DNA of 64,000 bases from an uncultured Ilumatobacter sp. (lineage in GTDB: Bacteria > Actinomycetota > Acidimicrobiia > Acidimicrobiales > Ilumatobacteraceae): the NCBI GenBank assembly GCA_937919625.1, contig CALFRK010000028.1:29347-93346 (forward strand), given 5' to 3'. Both the position numbers and the translations under genes were made by a program. The notes under the pieces were generated by a model. That model made no database searches. It had not been told where the DNA came from and saw nothing but the letters and a program-made list of their open reading frames with translations. Positions 8,476 through 14,925 of this stretch are shown one piece after another (the first letter of the stretch is position 1; each line of letters begins with the position of its first letter).

Positions 8476-8501
8476 AATCTATGTGTGATCCCACATAGAT
8501 T
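8476..8501. promoter_or_regulatory. Perfect inverted repeat, probable XRE operator
   Basis: AATCTATGTG and CACATAGATT are perfect 10-bp arms around a 6-bp spacer. The element is AT-rich in a GC-rich region and lies directly before the XRE start codon. Position and symmetry fit an autoregulatory operator bound by an XRE dimer. Confidence 0.75.
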
Positions 8502-8545
8502 ACAACGAACGCCCGAAACTGCCTGCGTGCAGTGAACGACGACGG

Positions 8546-8790
8546 CTACGAACTCATCCGATTGAGCGTGCGATACACCGTTGGCCGCGAAACCGAGAAC
8601 AGTTCGCTGAGATCGGAAATCGTGTACTCGCCGGTCTCATGCATTCTCTTCAGTTCGCGCTGCTGCTTGGGAGTCAACATCGGCTTACGGCCCTTCAGCC
8701 TGCCCTGCGCCCTGGTGACAGCCATTCCCTCTCGAGTACGCATACGAATCAGGTCCACTTCGAACTCGGCAATGTTCCATCCATGCCACC
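8546..8790 (-). pseudogene. Serine recombinase (resolvase/invertase) C-terminal relic, copy 1
   Basis: The end of track ORF 8546..9478 reads IAEFEVDLIRMRTREGMAV, then RLKGRKPMLTPKQQRELKRM, then TGEYTISDLSELFSVSRPTV and YRTLNRMSS. This is the end of the catalytic E-helix plus the Hin/gamma-delta-type DNA-binding HTH of serine resolvases, about the last 80 of 190-200 residues. Upstream of FNIAEFE-like sequence the frame has no recombinase similarity, and the catalytic Ser region is absent. The gene is 5'-truncated. Two shorter copies of the same tail occur at 12463 and 14774. Confidence 0.75.
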
Positions 8791-9106
8791 ACGCTGCCAT
8801 CGGTGGCGGAACGTCCGTTTGCGAATCCGCCATCGGCAAGTGAGACGCCCGGGTCTCCCGGCGGCGGAGACAAGACAGCCCAAGAACCGTCCGTTGGGCG
8901 CCGTCGTCATCTGAGACGCCTACCGAGCGCTCGATATCGGTGGATATGAAGCTCCGTGAAAGTGTGACGTCGCGTAAGGGCCGTTCCCGAGCTGCCTGAC
9001 TGGTCGACAGGCTGTGATTCTGCGGAGCGATACCGAGTGGCCCGCCGCCAGCCCTTCGAGGTCTGCCTCGCTTGCGCTGGACGCCGAGAACGGGCGACCT
9101 GTTCAG
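8791..9106. other. No supported gene upstream of the recombinase relic
   Basis: The minus-strand frame stays open here (ORF 8546..9478) but has no recognisable content. Codon bias is irregular, consistent with decayed sequence. Confidence 0.35.
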
Positions 9107-9322
9107 GTGACGAACGCCGACAAGCCGCCATACAAATCTGGAACCTTCACGGATTCTGCGGCAGACGACGGCGCCTATTGGAACGTCCGCAAGTTCGCCG
9201 ATGGTGCCGCCATCGCCCTCAGCCATGAGCACGACCGCGACATCGACGTCTTCATGGACAGGGAGACTGCCGTCGCATTCGCACATGCTTTGCTGTGGAC
9301 GGTCGACGCTGAGAGCTCCTGA
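9107..9322 (+). CDS. Small acidic hypothetical protein
   Basis: From a GTG at 9107 the frame encodes 71 aa; the track ORF starts at 9014 with less plausible sequence. The second half, KFADGAAIALSHEHDRDIDV followed by FMDRETAVAFAHALLWTV, has the strand-strand-helix rhythm and amphipathic helix of a real small domain and is acidic. No family is recognised and the antisense frame is also open, so this is tentative. Confidence 0.35.
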   Translation: MTNADKPPYKSGTFTDSAADDGAYWNVRKFADGAAIALSHEHDRDIDVFMDRETAVAFAHALLWTVDAESS

Positions 9323-9387
9323 CGACGCCCCGCGCTGCCAATCCGGTCGTCCGAGCATGCGACCGATGTCAGCCCGAACGTACGCAG

Positions 9388-9449
9388 TAATCGCGGGCCG
9401 GAGCGCGCCGGGCCGCGTGGCGGTACCGGCGAACTGTGGAAGCGGATCG
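9388..9449 (+). repeat. About 60-bp degenerate repeat, copy 2
   Basis: Shares TAATCGCGGG, CCGCGTGGC, ACCGGCGAACT and GGATCG in the same order with 6009-6072. It sits between the small ORF and the ParDE module. Confidence 0.55.
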
Positions 9450-9491
9450 CTCGATAACGATTGCAGTCGTTGCGGCACCGCCGATGACGGG

Positions 9492-9815
9492 TCATTCAGG
9501 GTCGAGGTCGGAGAGGATGAGCGGAAGGTTCTGTGCGTCGGCTAACAGCCGAACGACGTCGACATGGTCGAAGCGCACAAAGTAGAACCAGCCAACCGGG
9601 AAACCCTGCACTCGTCGGACTCGGAGATCCGGAATGCCAGCCAGCTCGCCTGCCCGCGGGAACCCAGCGCGAGGCATCCTCTCGATCGCGCGCAGTGATC
9701 CAACCGCGGCATCGAAGAATCGCTCACCGAGGTCAGTGCCACCTTCCGTTCGGTAGTAGCGGGTTCGTTCGACGAGATCGATCTCGGCCAGTGGCCGAAC
9801 CCGGGTGACTGTCAC
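9492..9815 (-). CDS. parE: ParE/RelE-family toxin
   Basis: 107 aa. The fold pattern is that of ParE toxins: VRPLAEIDLVERTRYYRTEG (helical hairpin), RFFDAAVGSLRAIERMPRAG, then LRVRRVQGFPVGWFYFVRFD, the central beta-sheet of the RelE/ParE fold. ParE toxins act on DNA gyrase; RelE relatives cleave mRNA on the ribosome. The variant here cannot be assigned to one mode from sequence alone. Its start overlaps the stop of the antitoxin gene by four bases, the standard antitoxin-first type II order. The reading frame is intact, unlike several neighbours. Confidence 0.85.
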   Translation of the reverse strand: MTVTRVRPLAEIDLVERTRYYRTEGGTDLGERFFDAAVGSLRAIERMPRAGFPRAGELAGIPDLRVRRVQGFPVGWFYFVRFDHVDVVRLLADAQNLPLILSDLDPE

Positions 9816-10063
9816 GAGTCGGTAGCGAACGCGCGTTGGCGGAGTTCGTCGATGACGTCGTCCGTCGCCGGTCGAGCTTTACCGGATGCGAGCCCATCGG
9901 CGATGAGATCGCGCAATCGTCGCTCGGCCATGGTCTGCTGATCGCGTCGGATGAGTTCGCGTAGGTACTCGCTCGTGTTGCCGTACTCGCCAGATTGGAC
10001 ACGTTCATCGATGTAGCTCCGCAGCGCATCGGGGAGGGCGAAACTCATCGTGGTCTTGCTCAT
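9812..10063 (-). CDS. parD: ParD/CopG-family antitoxin
   Basis: 83 aa from the ATG at 10063. It begins with a ribbon-helix-helix: MSFALPDALRSYIDERVQSG, then YGNTSEYLRELIRRDQQ, which closely follows the ParD consensus (S-Y-R-LI). A longer helical C-terminus (RRLRDLIADGLASGKA) would wrap the toxin. The gene precedes and overlaps the ParE gene. A 17-bp imperfect palindrome 19 bp upstream of the start is the likely autoregulatory operator. Confidence 0.87.
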   Translation of the reverse strand: MSKTTMSFALPDALRSYIDERVQSGEYGNTSEYLRELIRRDQQTMAERRLRDLIADGLASGKARPATDDVIDELRQRAFATDS

Positions 10064-10081
10064 TCCAACAGCCTGCCCTGG

Positions 10082-10098
10082 TTATCAACAGTTGTCAA
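10082..10098. promoter_or_regulatory. Probable ParD operator / -35 region
   Basis: TTATCAACAGTTGTCAA is an interrupted palindrome (TT-CAAC-A-GTTG-AA). Read on the minus strand it starts TTGACA, a good -35 hexamer for parDE. Overlap of promoter and palindrome fits autorepression. Confidence 0.55.
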
Positions 10099-10279
10099 TG
10101 GCTTCCAAGGGGCCAGAGGATCTGCCGAGCGATAATCCCAGGCAGCATGACGCCACCACCCGCCCACCGCCGCGAACGTACGTATGGCGATCGGCATTTG
10201 AGACAGGGAAGTCGGTTTGCGACGGTTTCGCACCCCGCCGATCGAATCGGTGTCGTTCGGATATGGCTATCATCTCGCC

Positions 10280-10576
10280 ATGAGCGCATATTTCGTTGCC
10301 AGCTATACGGTCACCAACGAGGCGGGGTACGAGCCCTACGTCCCCGCGGTGCTCCCGACACTCATGGCTTCGGGAGCAGAAGTCCTCGTCGCCGACTACG
10401 ACTCCGAGGTGATTGAGGGCGAGCCCCACACGATCACCGTCGTGCTCCGGTTCGAGTCCAAAGCGGCCGCTCATGGGTGGTACGGCTCTGCTGAGTACCA
10501 GGCGATCAAACACCACCGCTTGGACCACAGCGATGGCACCGCGGTCCTCGTCAACGAATTCGTGATGCCGGGCTAA
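10280..10576 (+). CDS. DUF1330-like small protein
   Basis: The ATG at 10280 gives 98 aa; the track start at 10217 adds unlikely sequence. It follows the DUF1330 pattern: AYFVASYTVTNEAGYEPYVP, ASGAEVLVADYDSEV, then GEPHTITVVLRFESKAAAHG and WYGSAEYQAI. It is diverged from the other family member at 5585..5893. It sits inside the island between ParDE and RidA, with no obvious partner gene. Confidence 0.75.
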   Translation: MSAYFVASYTVTNEAGYEPYVPAVLPTLMASGAEVLVADYDSEVIEGEPHTITVVLRFESKAAAHGWYGSAEYQAIKHHRLDHSDGTAVLVNEFVMPG

Positions 10577-10646
10577 GCGGCCCCACTCCGCCGCTGCGTT
10601 CGCGATCGGCACGCATGGACGCCTTGGCCTGTGCCGGTCGCCGTCT

Positions 10647-10669
10647 CAATTGACGAACGCCAATCGGGC
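10647..10669 (+). repeat. 23-bp degenerate repeat, copy 2
   Basis: Core TTGACGAACGCCAATCGGGC. Matches copies at 7548 and 10716. Confidence 0.5.
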
Positions 10670-10715
10670 GAATCCGCTGGTGCGGACAGTCTCGGTTGGT
10701 GACCCAGAGTCATCT

Positions 10716-10738
10716 CAGTTGACGATCGCCAAACGAAC
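10716..10738 (+). repeat. 23-bp degenerate repeat, copy 3
   Basis: Core TTGACGATCGCCAAACGAAC. Eighteen of 23 positions match copy 2, in the same orientation. Confidence 0.45.
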
Positions 10739-10909
10739 ACTCCTATCGACCAGAGGGAGGAGGCGGCAACGGGCGTCACGTTCGTGGCGGCCGGAGCGTG
10801 GCGTACGATCTGGCGTCGACAACCGGTTCGCTAGCCTTGCAAAGCTGGTATTCGCGTGGGAGGGTTCGTGGGTCGAGCGAGCGAGCCCGACGTGACGATG
10901 GGGGTTGTT

Positions 10910-11305
10910 ATGTCACTTGAGAAGACTGTTGTCCAAGAAGGACCGTTCGCTCAGTTCATTCCCGAGGGAGTGAGGGCTGGAAACCTGATCTTCCTGTCCG
11001 GACAAGTCAGTATCGACGAGCAGGGAGAGGTCGTCGCTCCGGGCGACCTTGTTGCCCAAGCGAGACAGGCGTACACCCACGTCAAGGCCACGCTGGAGAA
11101 GCTGGGCGCTGGCATGGAGGACATCGTGGATGAGACGTTTTTCGTCACCGATGTGGGCGCTGCGATGGGAAACATCGAGTCGTTGTGGGCGGCCCGAGCG
11201 GAGGCGTATGGCGGAGATCCCAGGGTCAGCCAAACCATGTTGCAGATAGCGGGCCTCGTCATGCCCGAACTGATGATCGAGATCAAGGTGACCGCAATCG
11301 TGTGA
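10910..11305 (+). CDS. RidA-family (YjgF/UK114) protein
   Basis: 131 aa from the ATG at 10910. It shows the RidA layout: PFAQFIPEGVRAGNLIFLSG, QVSIDEQGEVVAPGDLVAQA, then TLEKLGAGMEDIVDETFFVT and a C-terminal PELMIEIKVTAIV strand. Canonical RidA proteins deaminate reactive enamine/imine intermediates and carry a conserved Arg near the C-terminus in an R-x-x-V-E context. Here that block is QTMLQIAGLVMPELMIEIK, so the catalytic Arg seems absent and this is probably a Rid-subfamily member with another role. A second RidA-like gene is at 32649..32999. Confidence 0.85.
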   Translation: MSLEKTVVQEGPFAQFIPEGVRAGNLIFLSGQVSIDEQGEVVAPGDLVAQARQAYTHVKATLEKLGAGMEDIVDETFFVTDVGAAMGNIESLWAARAEAYGGDPRVSQTMLQIAGLVMPELMIEIKVTAIV

Positions 11306-11561
11306 CTGACGCGTCACCGCGGTCCAGACAGGGTCGGGTCGGGCGCTTGCTCATGGGCCGTCACACGTCTCAGTCCAAGAAGGGCAAACGAACGGTCCAG
11401 GACCGCTAACAGCCGTCCGCATGACGATCAGCGTTTCAGGCCAGACCAGTTACACCGCGGATCTGACAGTCCCGCGTCGAGATCGCGCGAATCGCCTGTG
11501 CCGTCGCTGGTGCTACTCGAGCGTCTGCAATACTTCGGGCTCTCGTCGATGAAAGAGCACT

Positions 11562-12386
11562 ATGTCAGGGAACCATGAGTCAGATCTGTTGTTCGCGGGT
11601 TCGGTCCCCGAGCTCTACGACCGTCTTCTGGTTCCGCTGATTTTCGAGTCGTACGCGGACGACATTGTGGGTCGGCTCGCCGAGTTGGACCTTGCTGCGG
11701 TGTTGGAAGTAGCGGCAGGTAGTGGAGTGGTAACTCGCGCGATGGCCGCCGGCCTGTCTGCGTCGGTGTCGATCACCGCGACAGATCTGAGCCAGCCAAT
11801 GATCGATCACGGCCGATCGGTCGGGACGAAACGGCCGGTGCAGTGGCAAGCCGCCGATGTCATGGATCTGCCATTCGATGACGCCAGCTTTGATGCGGTG
11901 GTCTGCCAGTTCGGGGTCATGTTCTTCCCAGATCGCCCGGCTGCGTTCGCCGAGGTGGGTCGCGTACTCCGGCCGGGCGGAGTATTCGTGTTCAACGTGT
12001 GGGATTCGATCGAGCACAACGAGTTCGCTGACGTGGTCACGTCAGCCGCGAGAGATTTGTTTCCCGATGATCCACCGATGTTTCTGCCGCGTACACCACA
12101 CGGCTACTTCGATGAAGAGGTCATCCAAGCCGATGTCGCGGCCGGCGGGTTCGTGTCGCCAGCGCCATTCGAGCGACTCGAAGCGCGGAGCAAAGCGGCG
12201 TCGGCTGAGGTGCCTGCGATTGCTTACTGTCAGGGAACCCCGCTGCGCAACGAGATTGAGGCCCGCGATCCGTCCCGGCTCGCAGAGGTCACGGCAGCGG
12301 CGTCAGCGGCGATCGAACGACGCTTCGGAGCGACCGACGTCGACGGCCTAATCAGCGGTTACGTGATTGCCGCCACCAAGCTCTGA
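11562..12386 (+). CDS. Class I SAM-dependent methyltransferase (type 11)
   Basis: 274 aa. Motif I is VLEVAAGSGVVTRAMAAG (E-x-G-x-G variant with A), followed by ITATDLSQPMID with the acidic ribose-binding residue, DVMDLPFDDASFDAVVCQFG (motif II), and VGRVLRPGGVFVFNVWDS (post-II). This is the UbiE/type-11 arrangement of small-molecule methyltransferases. The C-terminal 90 residues are helical and likely form the substrate lid. Substrate unknown. The gene stands alone in the island, 23 bases upstream of the position where relic sequence resumes. Confidence 0.85.
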   Translation: MSGNHESDLLFAGSVPELYDRLLVPLIFESYADDIVGRLAELDLAAVLEVAAGSGVVTRAMAAGLSASVSITATDLSQPMIDHGRSVGTKRPVQWQAADVMDLPFDDASFDAVVCQFGVMFFPDRPAAFAEVGRVLRPGGVFVFNVWDSIEHNEFADVVTSAARDLFPDDPPMFLPRTPHGYFDEEVIQADVAAGGFVSPAPFERLEARSKAASAEVPAIAYCQGTPLRNEIEARDPSRLAEVTAAASAAIERRFGATDVDGLISGYVIAATKL

Positions 12387-12462
12387 CTCGCCAACCCAGC
12401 GCTTGACCAGAGTCGCAGACGGCGGCCTCATCGCAAGAGCCTCTCAGTTGGGGAACCGCGGT

Positions 12463-12564
12463 CGGACGCATCAGACCGGCGAGTACACGAGCTCAGATCT
12501 CGGCGAGTTGTTCTCGGTGTCGCGACCGACGGTGTACCGCACCCTCGCCCGAACGAACCCGTAG
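12463..12564 (+). pseudogene. Serine recombinase C-terminal relic, copy 2
   Basis: RTHQTGEYTSSDLGELFSVS followed by RPTVYRTLARTNP and a stop, on the plus strand. This is the same HTH tail as the relic at 8546 (TGEYTISDLSELFSVSRPTV, YRTL). Only about 33 codons remain. It is inside track ORF 12367..12564, whose first half is unrelated. Confidence 0.7.
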
Positions 12565-12636
12565 TCAACCCGGTCTGCGGGTCGGAACGGCATCTCAGAC
12601 CGGGATCGACATCGGGCCGCTTCCGCGGTTTCTGGG

Positions 12637-12651
12637 TTACATATGTAATAT
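12637..12651 (+). promoter_or_regulatory. Palindrome and -10 element before the MazE-type gene
   Basis: TTACATATGTAA (12637-12648) is a perfect 12-bp palindrome. It overlaps TAATAT (12646-12651), a good -10 hexamer. If that hexamer is used, transcription would begin within a few bases of the ATG at 12661, giving a leaderless mRNA, which is common in actinobacteria. Confidence 0.55.
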
Positions 12652-12654
12652 CAT

Positions 12655-12906
12655 ATGGTGATGGCTCGACGTGAAGTCCTTGTGCAACTCGATGACGACC
12701 TCGTAGAGCAACTCGACGCGCTGGCGGCCCAACTCGGCACGAACCGCTCCGAACTTCTTAGGCGCGGCGCCCAAGCCGTCATCAGTGTCGAAGACCTCGC
12801 TGAGGCAGACCGCGCCCTTCAGGCCGCGTATCGCCGGCAGCCGCCTGACCCCGCTGTGATCAAATCCGCTCGGCGACTCGCCGCTCAGACGACACCAGCG
12901 TGGTAG
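12655..12906 (+). CDS. mazE: Ribbon-helix-helix antitoxin (MazE-like)
   Basis: 83 aa from the ATG at 12655; the ATG at 12661 is an alternative that fits a leaderless transcript. The N-terminus is a ribbon-helix-helix: REVLVQLDDDLVEQLDALAA, then QLGTNRSELLRRGAQAVI. The C-terminal half (ADRALQAAYRRQPPD) would be the toxin-binding tail. It overlaps the MazF gene by seven bases. The palindrome just upstream is the likely operator bound by the antitoxin or the complex. Confidence 0.85.
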   Translation: MVMARREVLVQLDDDLVEQLDALAAQLGTNRSELLRRGAQAVISVEDLAEADRALQAAYRRQPPDPAVIKSARRLAAQTTPAW

Positions 12907-13223
12907 CTCGCAACGACATCTACTGGGCCGACCTCGGGCCGCCGGCCGGACGACGCCCAGTGTGCGTTCTCACCCGCGACCCCGCAATCGACGTGCTCAC
13001 CTCCGCGACGTGCGCACCGATCACACGCACGATCCGCGGTATCCGATCCGAAGTCGAACTCGGACCTGAATACGGCCTTCCCGAGGCATGCGTGATCAAC
13101 TGCGACAACGTCATGACGGTTCCCATCGATGCTCTCGACGACCAGGCTGTCGGCCACCTCGACGAGATAGCCCGAGCTGCCCTCGACCGGGCACTCCGCT
13201 ACGCGCTCGACATCGTCTATTGA
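12900..13223 (+). CDS. mazF: MazF/PemK-family endoribonuclease toxin
   Basis: 107 aa. It has the MazF start (ARNDIYWADLGPPAGRRPVC) and VLTRDPAIDVL, then CAPITRTIRGIRSEVELGPE and CVINCDNVMTVPIDAL. The early R-R-P and the T-R-T-I-R-G-I-x-S-E-V block are hallmark MazF positions, including the catalytic Arg and Thr region. MazF toxins cut mRNA at short sequence motifs; the target here cannot be predicted. The frame is intact and overlaps the antitoxin gene. Confidence 0.88.
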   Translation: MVARNDIYWADLGPPAGRRPVCVLTRDPAIDVLTSATCAPITRTIRGIRSEVELGPEYGLPEACVINCDNVMTVPIDALDDQAVGHLDEIARAALDRALRYALDIVY

Positions 13224-13716
13224 CACCTCATTTCAGGCGGTTCGGTGCTGTCCTGGTCCCGAGGTCGTCGGCGAGATACCTTCTCAAACGGGGATCGCTG
13301 GCTGAGACGCGTGTGGAAGCCCTCGACTGTCGGGCGTTCGGTATGGGGGGCGAAGCAGCGCGGTGCGGCGGTGCGGGGGGTGCGGGCGAAAGAACTTGTT
13401 GTCCCTCGATGGGCCGAACCTCTGCCGTGGCCGCAATGCAGTTCGGACGTTCGGGTCTCCCGTTGCGCGGTACGAAGCATGGATGTCTCGGCCGCAAGCG
13501 CCCAGGTCGAACGCTCGATCCGACCCAGACGCTCCGGTGTGCCCCATAGCGCGAGTTCGGTGACCTCAGGGCCCTGACGCGGCCGCATCATCTACGCCAC
13601 AGCCATCGCTCCCGCGATTCGCTTCGTTGGCCCTACGTCATTCGATTCTGGACCGGATTCTGATTGCAGCGACGAAGGCTCGTCGGTTGCGTCGCTCGCG
13701 CTGCGAGACTGGAGTC
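13224..13716. other. Gene-poor stretch between MazEF and UspA
   Basis: Several overlapping ORFs of 60-150 aa exist on both strands (13088..13549 +, 13217..13591 -, 13245..13577 +), but all are Arg/Ser/Pro-rich, mutually overlapping and without a family pattern. I see no gene here. It may contain decayed cargo. Confidence 0.4.
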
Positions 13717-14169
13717 ATGGAACGCATCACCTTGCTCTGCACCGACGGTTCGGAGTTGGCAATCGAGGCGCTGCGAGCGTCGCTCCCGCTCCTCGCACCG
13801 GCTGACCGAACCATCGTCGTCACGGTCGAATCGCCGATGGCGGTCGACACCACGACTGGCACCGGCTTCCACGCCACCACCAGGGCAGACCTCGACGCCG
13901 AGGTCGAGACGAGCGGTGACGCACTCGCCCGCGACCACCTGATCGCCACGGTCGACGCTCTCGGACTCGTCGACGTCGAGCTGATGGCCGTGGTCGGAGA
14001 ACCCGGCGCCGCCATCTGCGACCTCGCCGAGCAATTGCCGGCGAGCGTTGTCGTCATCGGCACAAGCGGTCGGAGCGGGCTCCGACGCGCGGTGATGGGC
14101 TCCACGTCCGATCACGTGATCCGCCACGCCCCCTCCCCAGTGCTCGTCCAGGGCGTCGGCCACGGCTAG
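13717..14169 (+). CDS. Universal stress protein (UspA family)
   Basis: 150 aa from the ATG at 13717; the track start at 13627 reads into unlikely sequence. Pattern: RITLLCTDGSELAIEALRAS at the start, a long central helix, VELMAVVGEPGAAICDLAEQ, then ASVVVIGTSGRSGLRRAVMG and STSDHVIRHAPSPVLVQ. The G-x-x-G-x(9)-G-S/T ATP-binding motif is present (GTSGRSGLRRAVMGST). UspA proteins bind ATP and support stress survival. Single domain, intact, with no partner gene next to it. Confidence 0.85.
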   Translation: MERITLLCTDGSELAIEALRASLPLLAPADRTIVVTVESPMAVDTTTGTGFHATTRADLDAEVETSGDALARDHLIATVDALGLVDVELMAVVGEPGAAICDLAEQLPASVVVIGTSGRSGLRRAVMGSTSDHVIRHAPSPVLVQGVGHG

Positions 14170-14434
14170 ACACGAGATGCCGGCGAGGCCCGCTGGCGTT
14201 ACGCCGCACACCTCTCGCCCAGGCGAGCCTGCCCTTCTTGGATCATCAACCTGTCACCTACCACCAGGTCGAGGACACCCTGTCCGGATGACGATCCGTC
14301 ATGCGTTCACTTCGTTCGGGATGCGATCGGTGATTATGCGGTGCCCTGAAGTCGCCGCGACCTGACCGACTTCGCCCGAAACGCGCTCGCGGGCGAGCGG
14401 TTTCGGTCAGTCATTACCGAGCGGCGAACTGGAC
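14170..14434. other. Non-coding stretch after uspA with a stem-loop
   Basis: No coding signal. Around 14377-14407 a GC-rich imperfect hairpin (CGAAAC-GCTCGC against GCGAGC-GTTTCG) could terminate uspA transcription. Confidence 0.35.
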
Positions 14435-14740
14435 TCAGGTTCGGAAGGTGACCCGTTCGCGCAGCCAGGTCGCCAGCCACGTCTCGTCGACGTCGCGTGC
14501 GGCCACGGCGAGCATCGCTTCGACGGCGCCGTCGGTATCAGGTCGCTCGTCGTTCCACGATCCGTCATTGAGATCGACGAACAGCACGAGACGCGCCCAC
14601 GCTGCTCGGCCCGTCGAATTGGCGATCTGACCACCGCACGAGCAGCTTCGCGGGGCGCTCGACAATCCAGCGCGCTACCGCCCGGACTCCCGCACGGCGA
14701 TCGGTCCCTGGCCGGCGACTGCCGCCCATAACACAAGCGC
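14435..14740 (-). pseudogene. Doc/Fic-type toxin relic
   Basis: In one minus-strand frame, interrupted by a stop at 14675-14677, the sequence reads GPIAVRESGR before the stop and TGRAAWARLVLFVDLNDGSW, then PDTDGAVEAMLAVAARDVDE after it. This resembles death-on-curing proteins: V-R-D-x-G-L-L near the N-terminus, then G-N-K-R-T-A-W-A followed by a hydrophobic F-L-x-L-N-G and a DEA-x-x-M-x-L-V-A-x-A-A-G block. The catalytic HPFxxGNKR loop is deleted or mutated (NSTGRAAWA in place of GNKRTAWA), and about 25 residues between are missing. Hence a non-functional toxin remnant. No antitoxin gene is found beside it. Confidence 0.5.
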
Positions 14741-14773
14741 CGTAACCAGCGGGTCGGCCGTCACGAGCCACTC

Positions 14774-14824
14774 GGGCGAAACCGAGAACAGTTCGCCGAG
14801 GTCGGAGATCGTGTAGTCGACGGT
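14774..14824 (-). pseudogene. Serine recombinase C-terminal relic, copy 3
   Basis: TVDYTISDLGELFSVSP on the minus strand, joined directly to unrelated sequence (EWLVTADPLVTALVL). At DNA level 44 of 50 bases match the relic at 8546 (for example GAAACCGAGAACAGTTCGC). Only about 17 codons of the HTH tail remain. Confidence 0.65.
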
Positions 14825-14908
14825 CCCTGTTGGTCCCTCAGTTGGTTCCCCACATGAAGCCGACTCCGAGATGCGACTCCTGACCAGGCGTGCATCGGGG
14901 AGCCACGT

Positions 14909-14923
14909 TTGACAAACTGTCAA
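14909..14923. promoter_or_regulatory. Palindrome TTGACA-AAC-TGTCAA next to the hydroxylase start
   Basis: Perfect 6-bp arms with a 3-bp spacer, ending two bases before the GTG at 14926. The position would let a bound protein block initiation; the arms also resemble -35 hexamers. No bound factor can be named. Confidence 0.45.
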
Positions 14924-14925
14924 GC

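Larger units (their letters stand above)
10577..10909. other. Intergenic stretch with two copies of a 23-bp repeat
   Basis: No coding signal. Two similar 23-mers at 10647 and 10716 (69 bp apart) precede the RidA gene; each begins with a TTGACG-type block that could act as a -35 or operator. Confidence 0.4.

Noticed and set aside
8546-9478. 310-aa ORF as a complete gene
   Set aside because: Only its last 80 codons resemble a recombinase; the rest has no pattern and overlaps another possible small gene.
13088-13591. Several overlapping ORFs between MazF and UspA
   Set aside because: All are Arg/Ser/Pro-rich, overlap each other on both strands, and match no family pattern.
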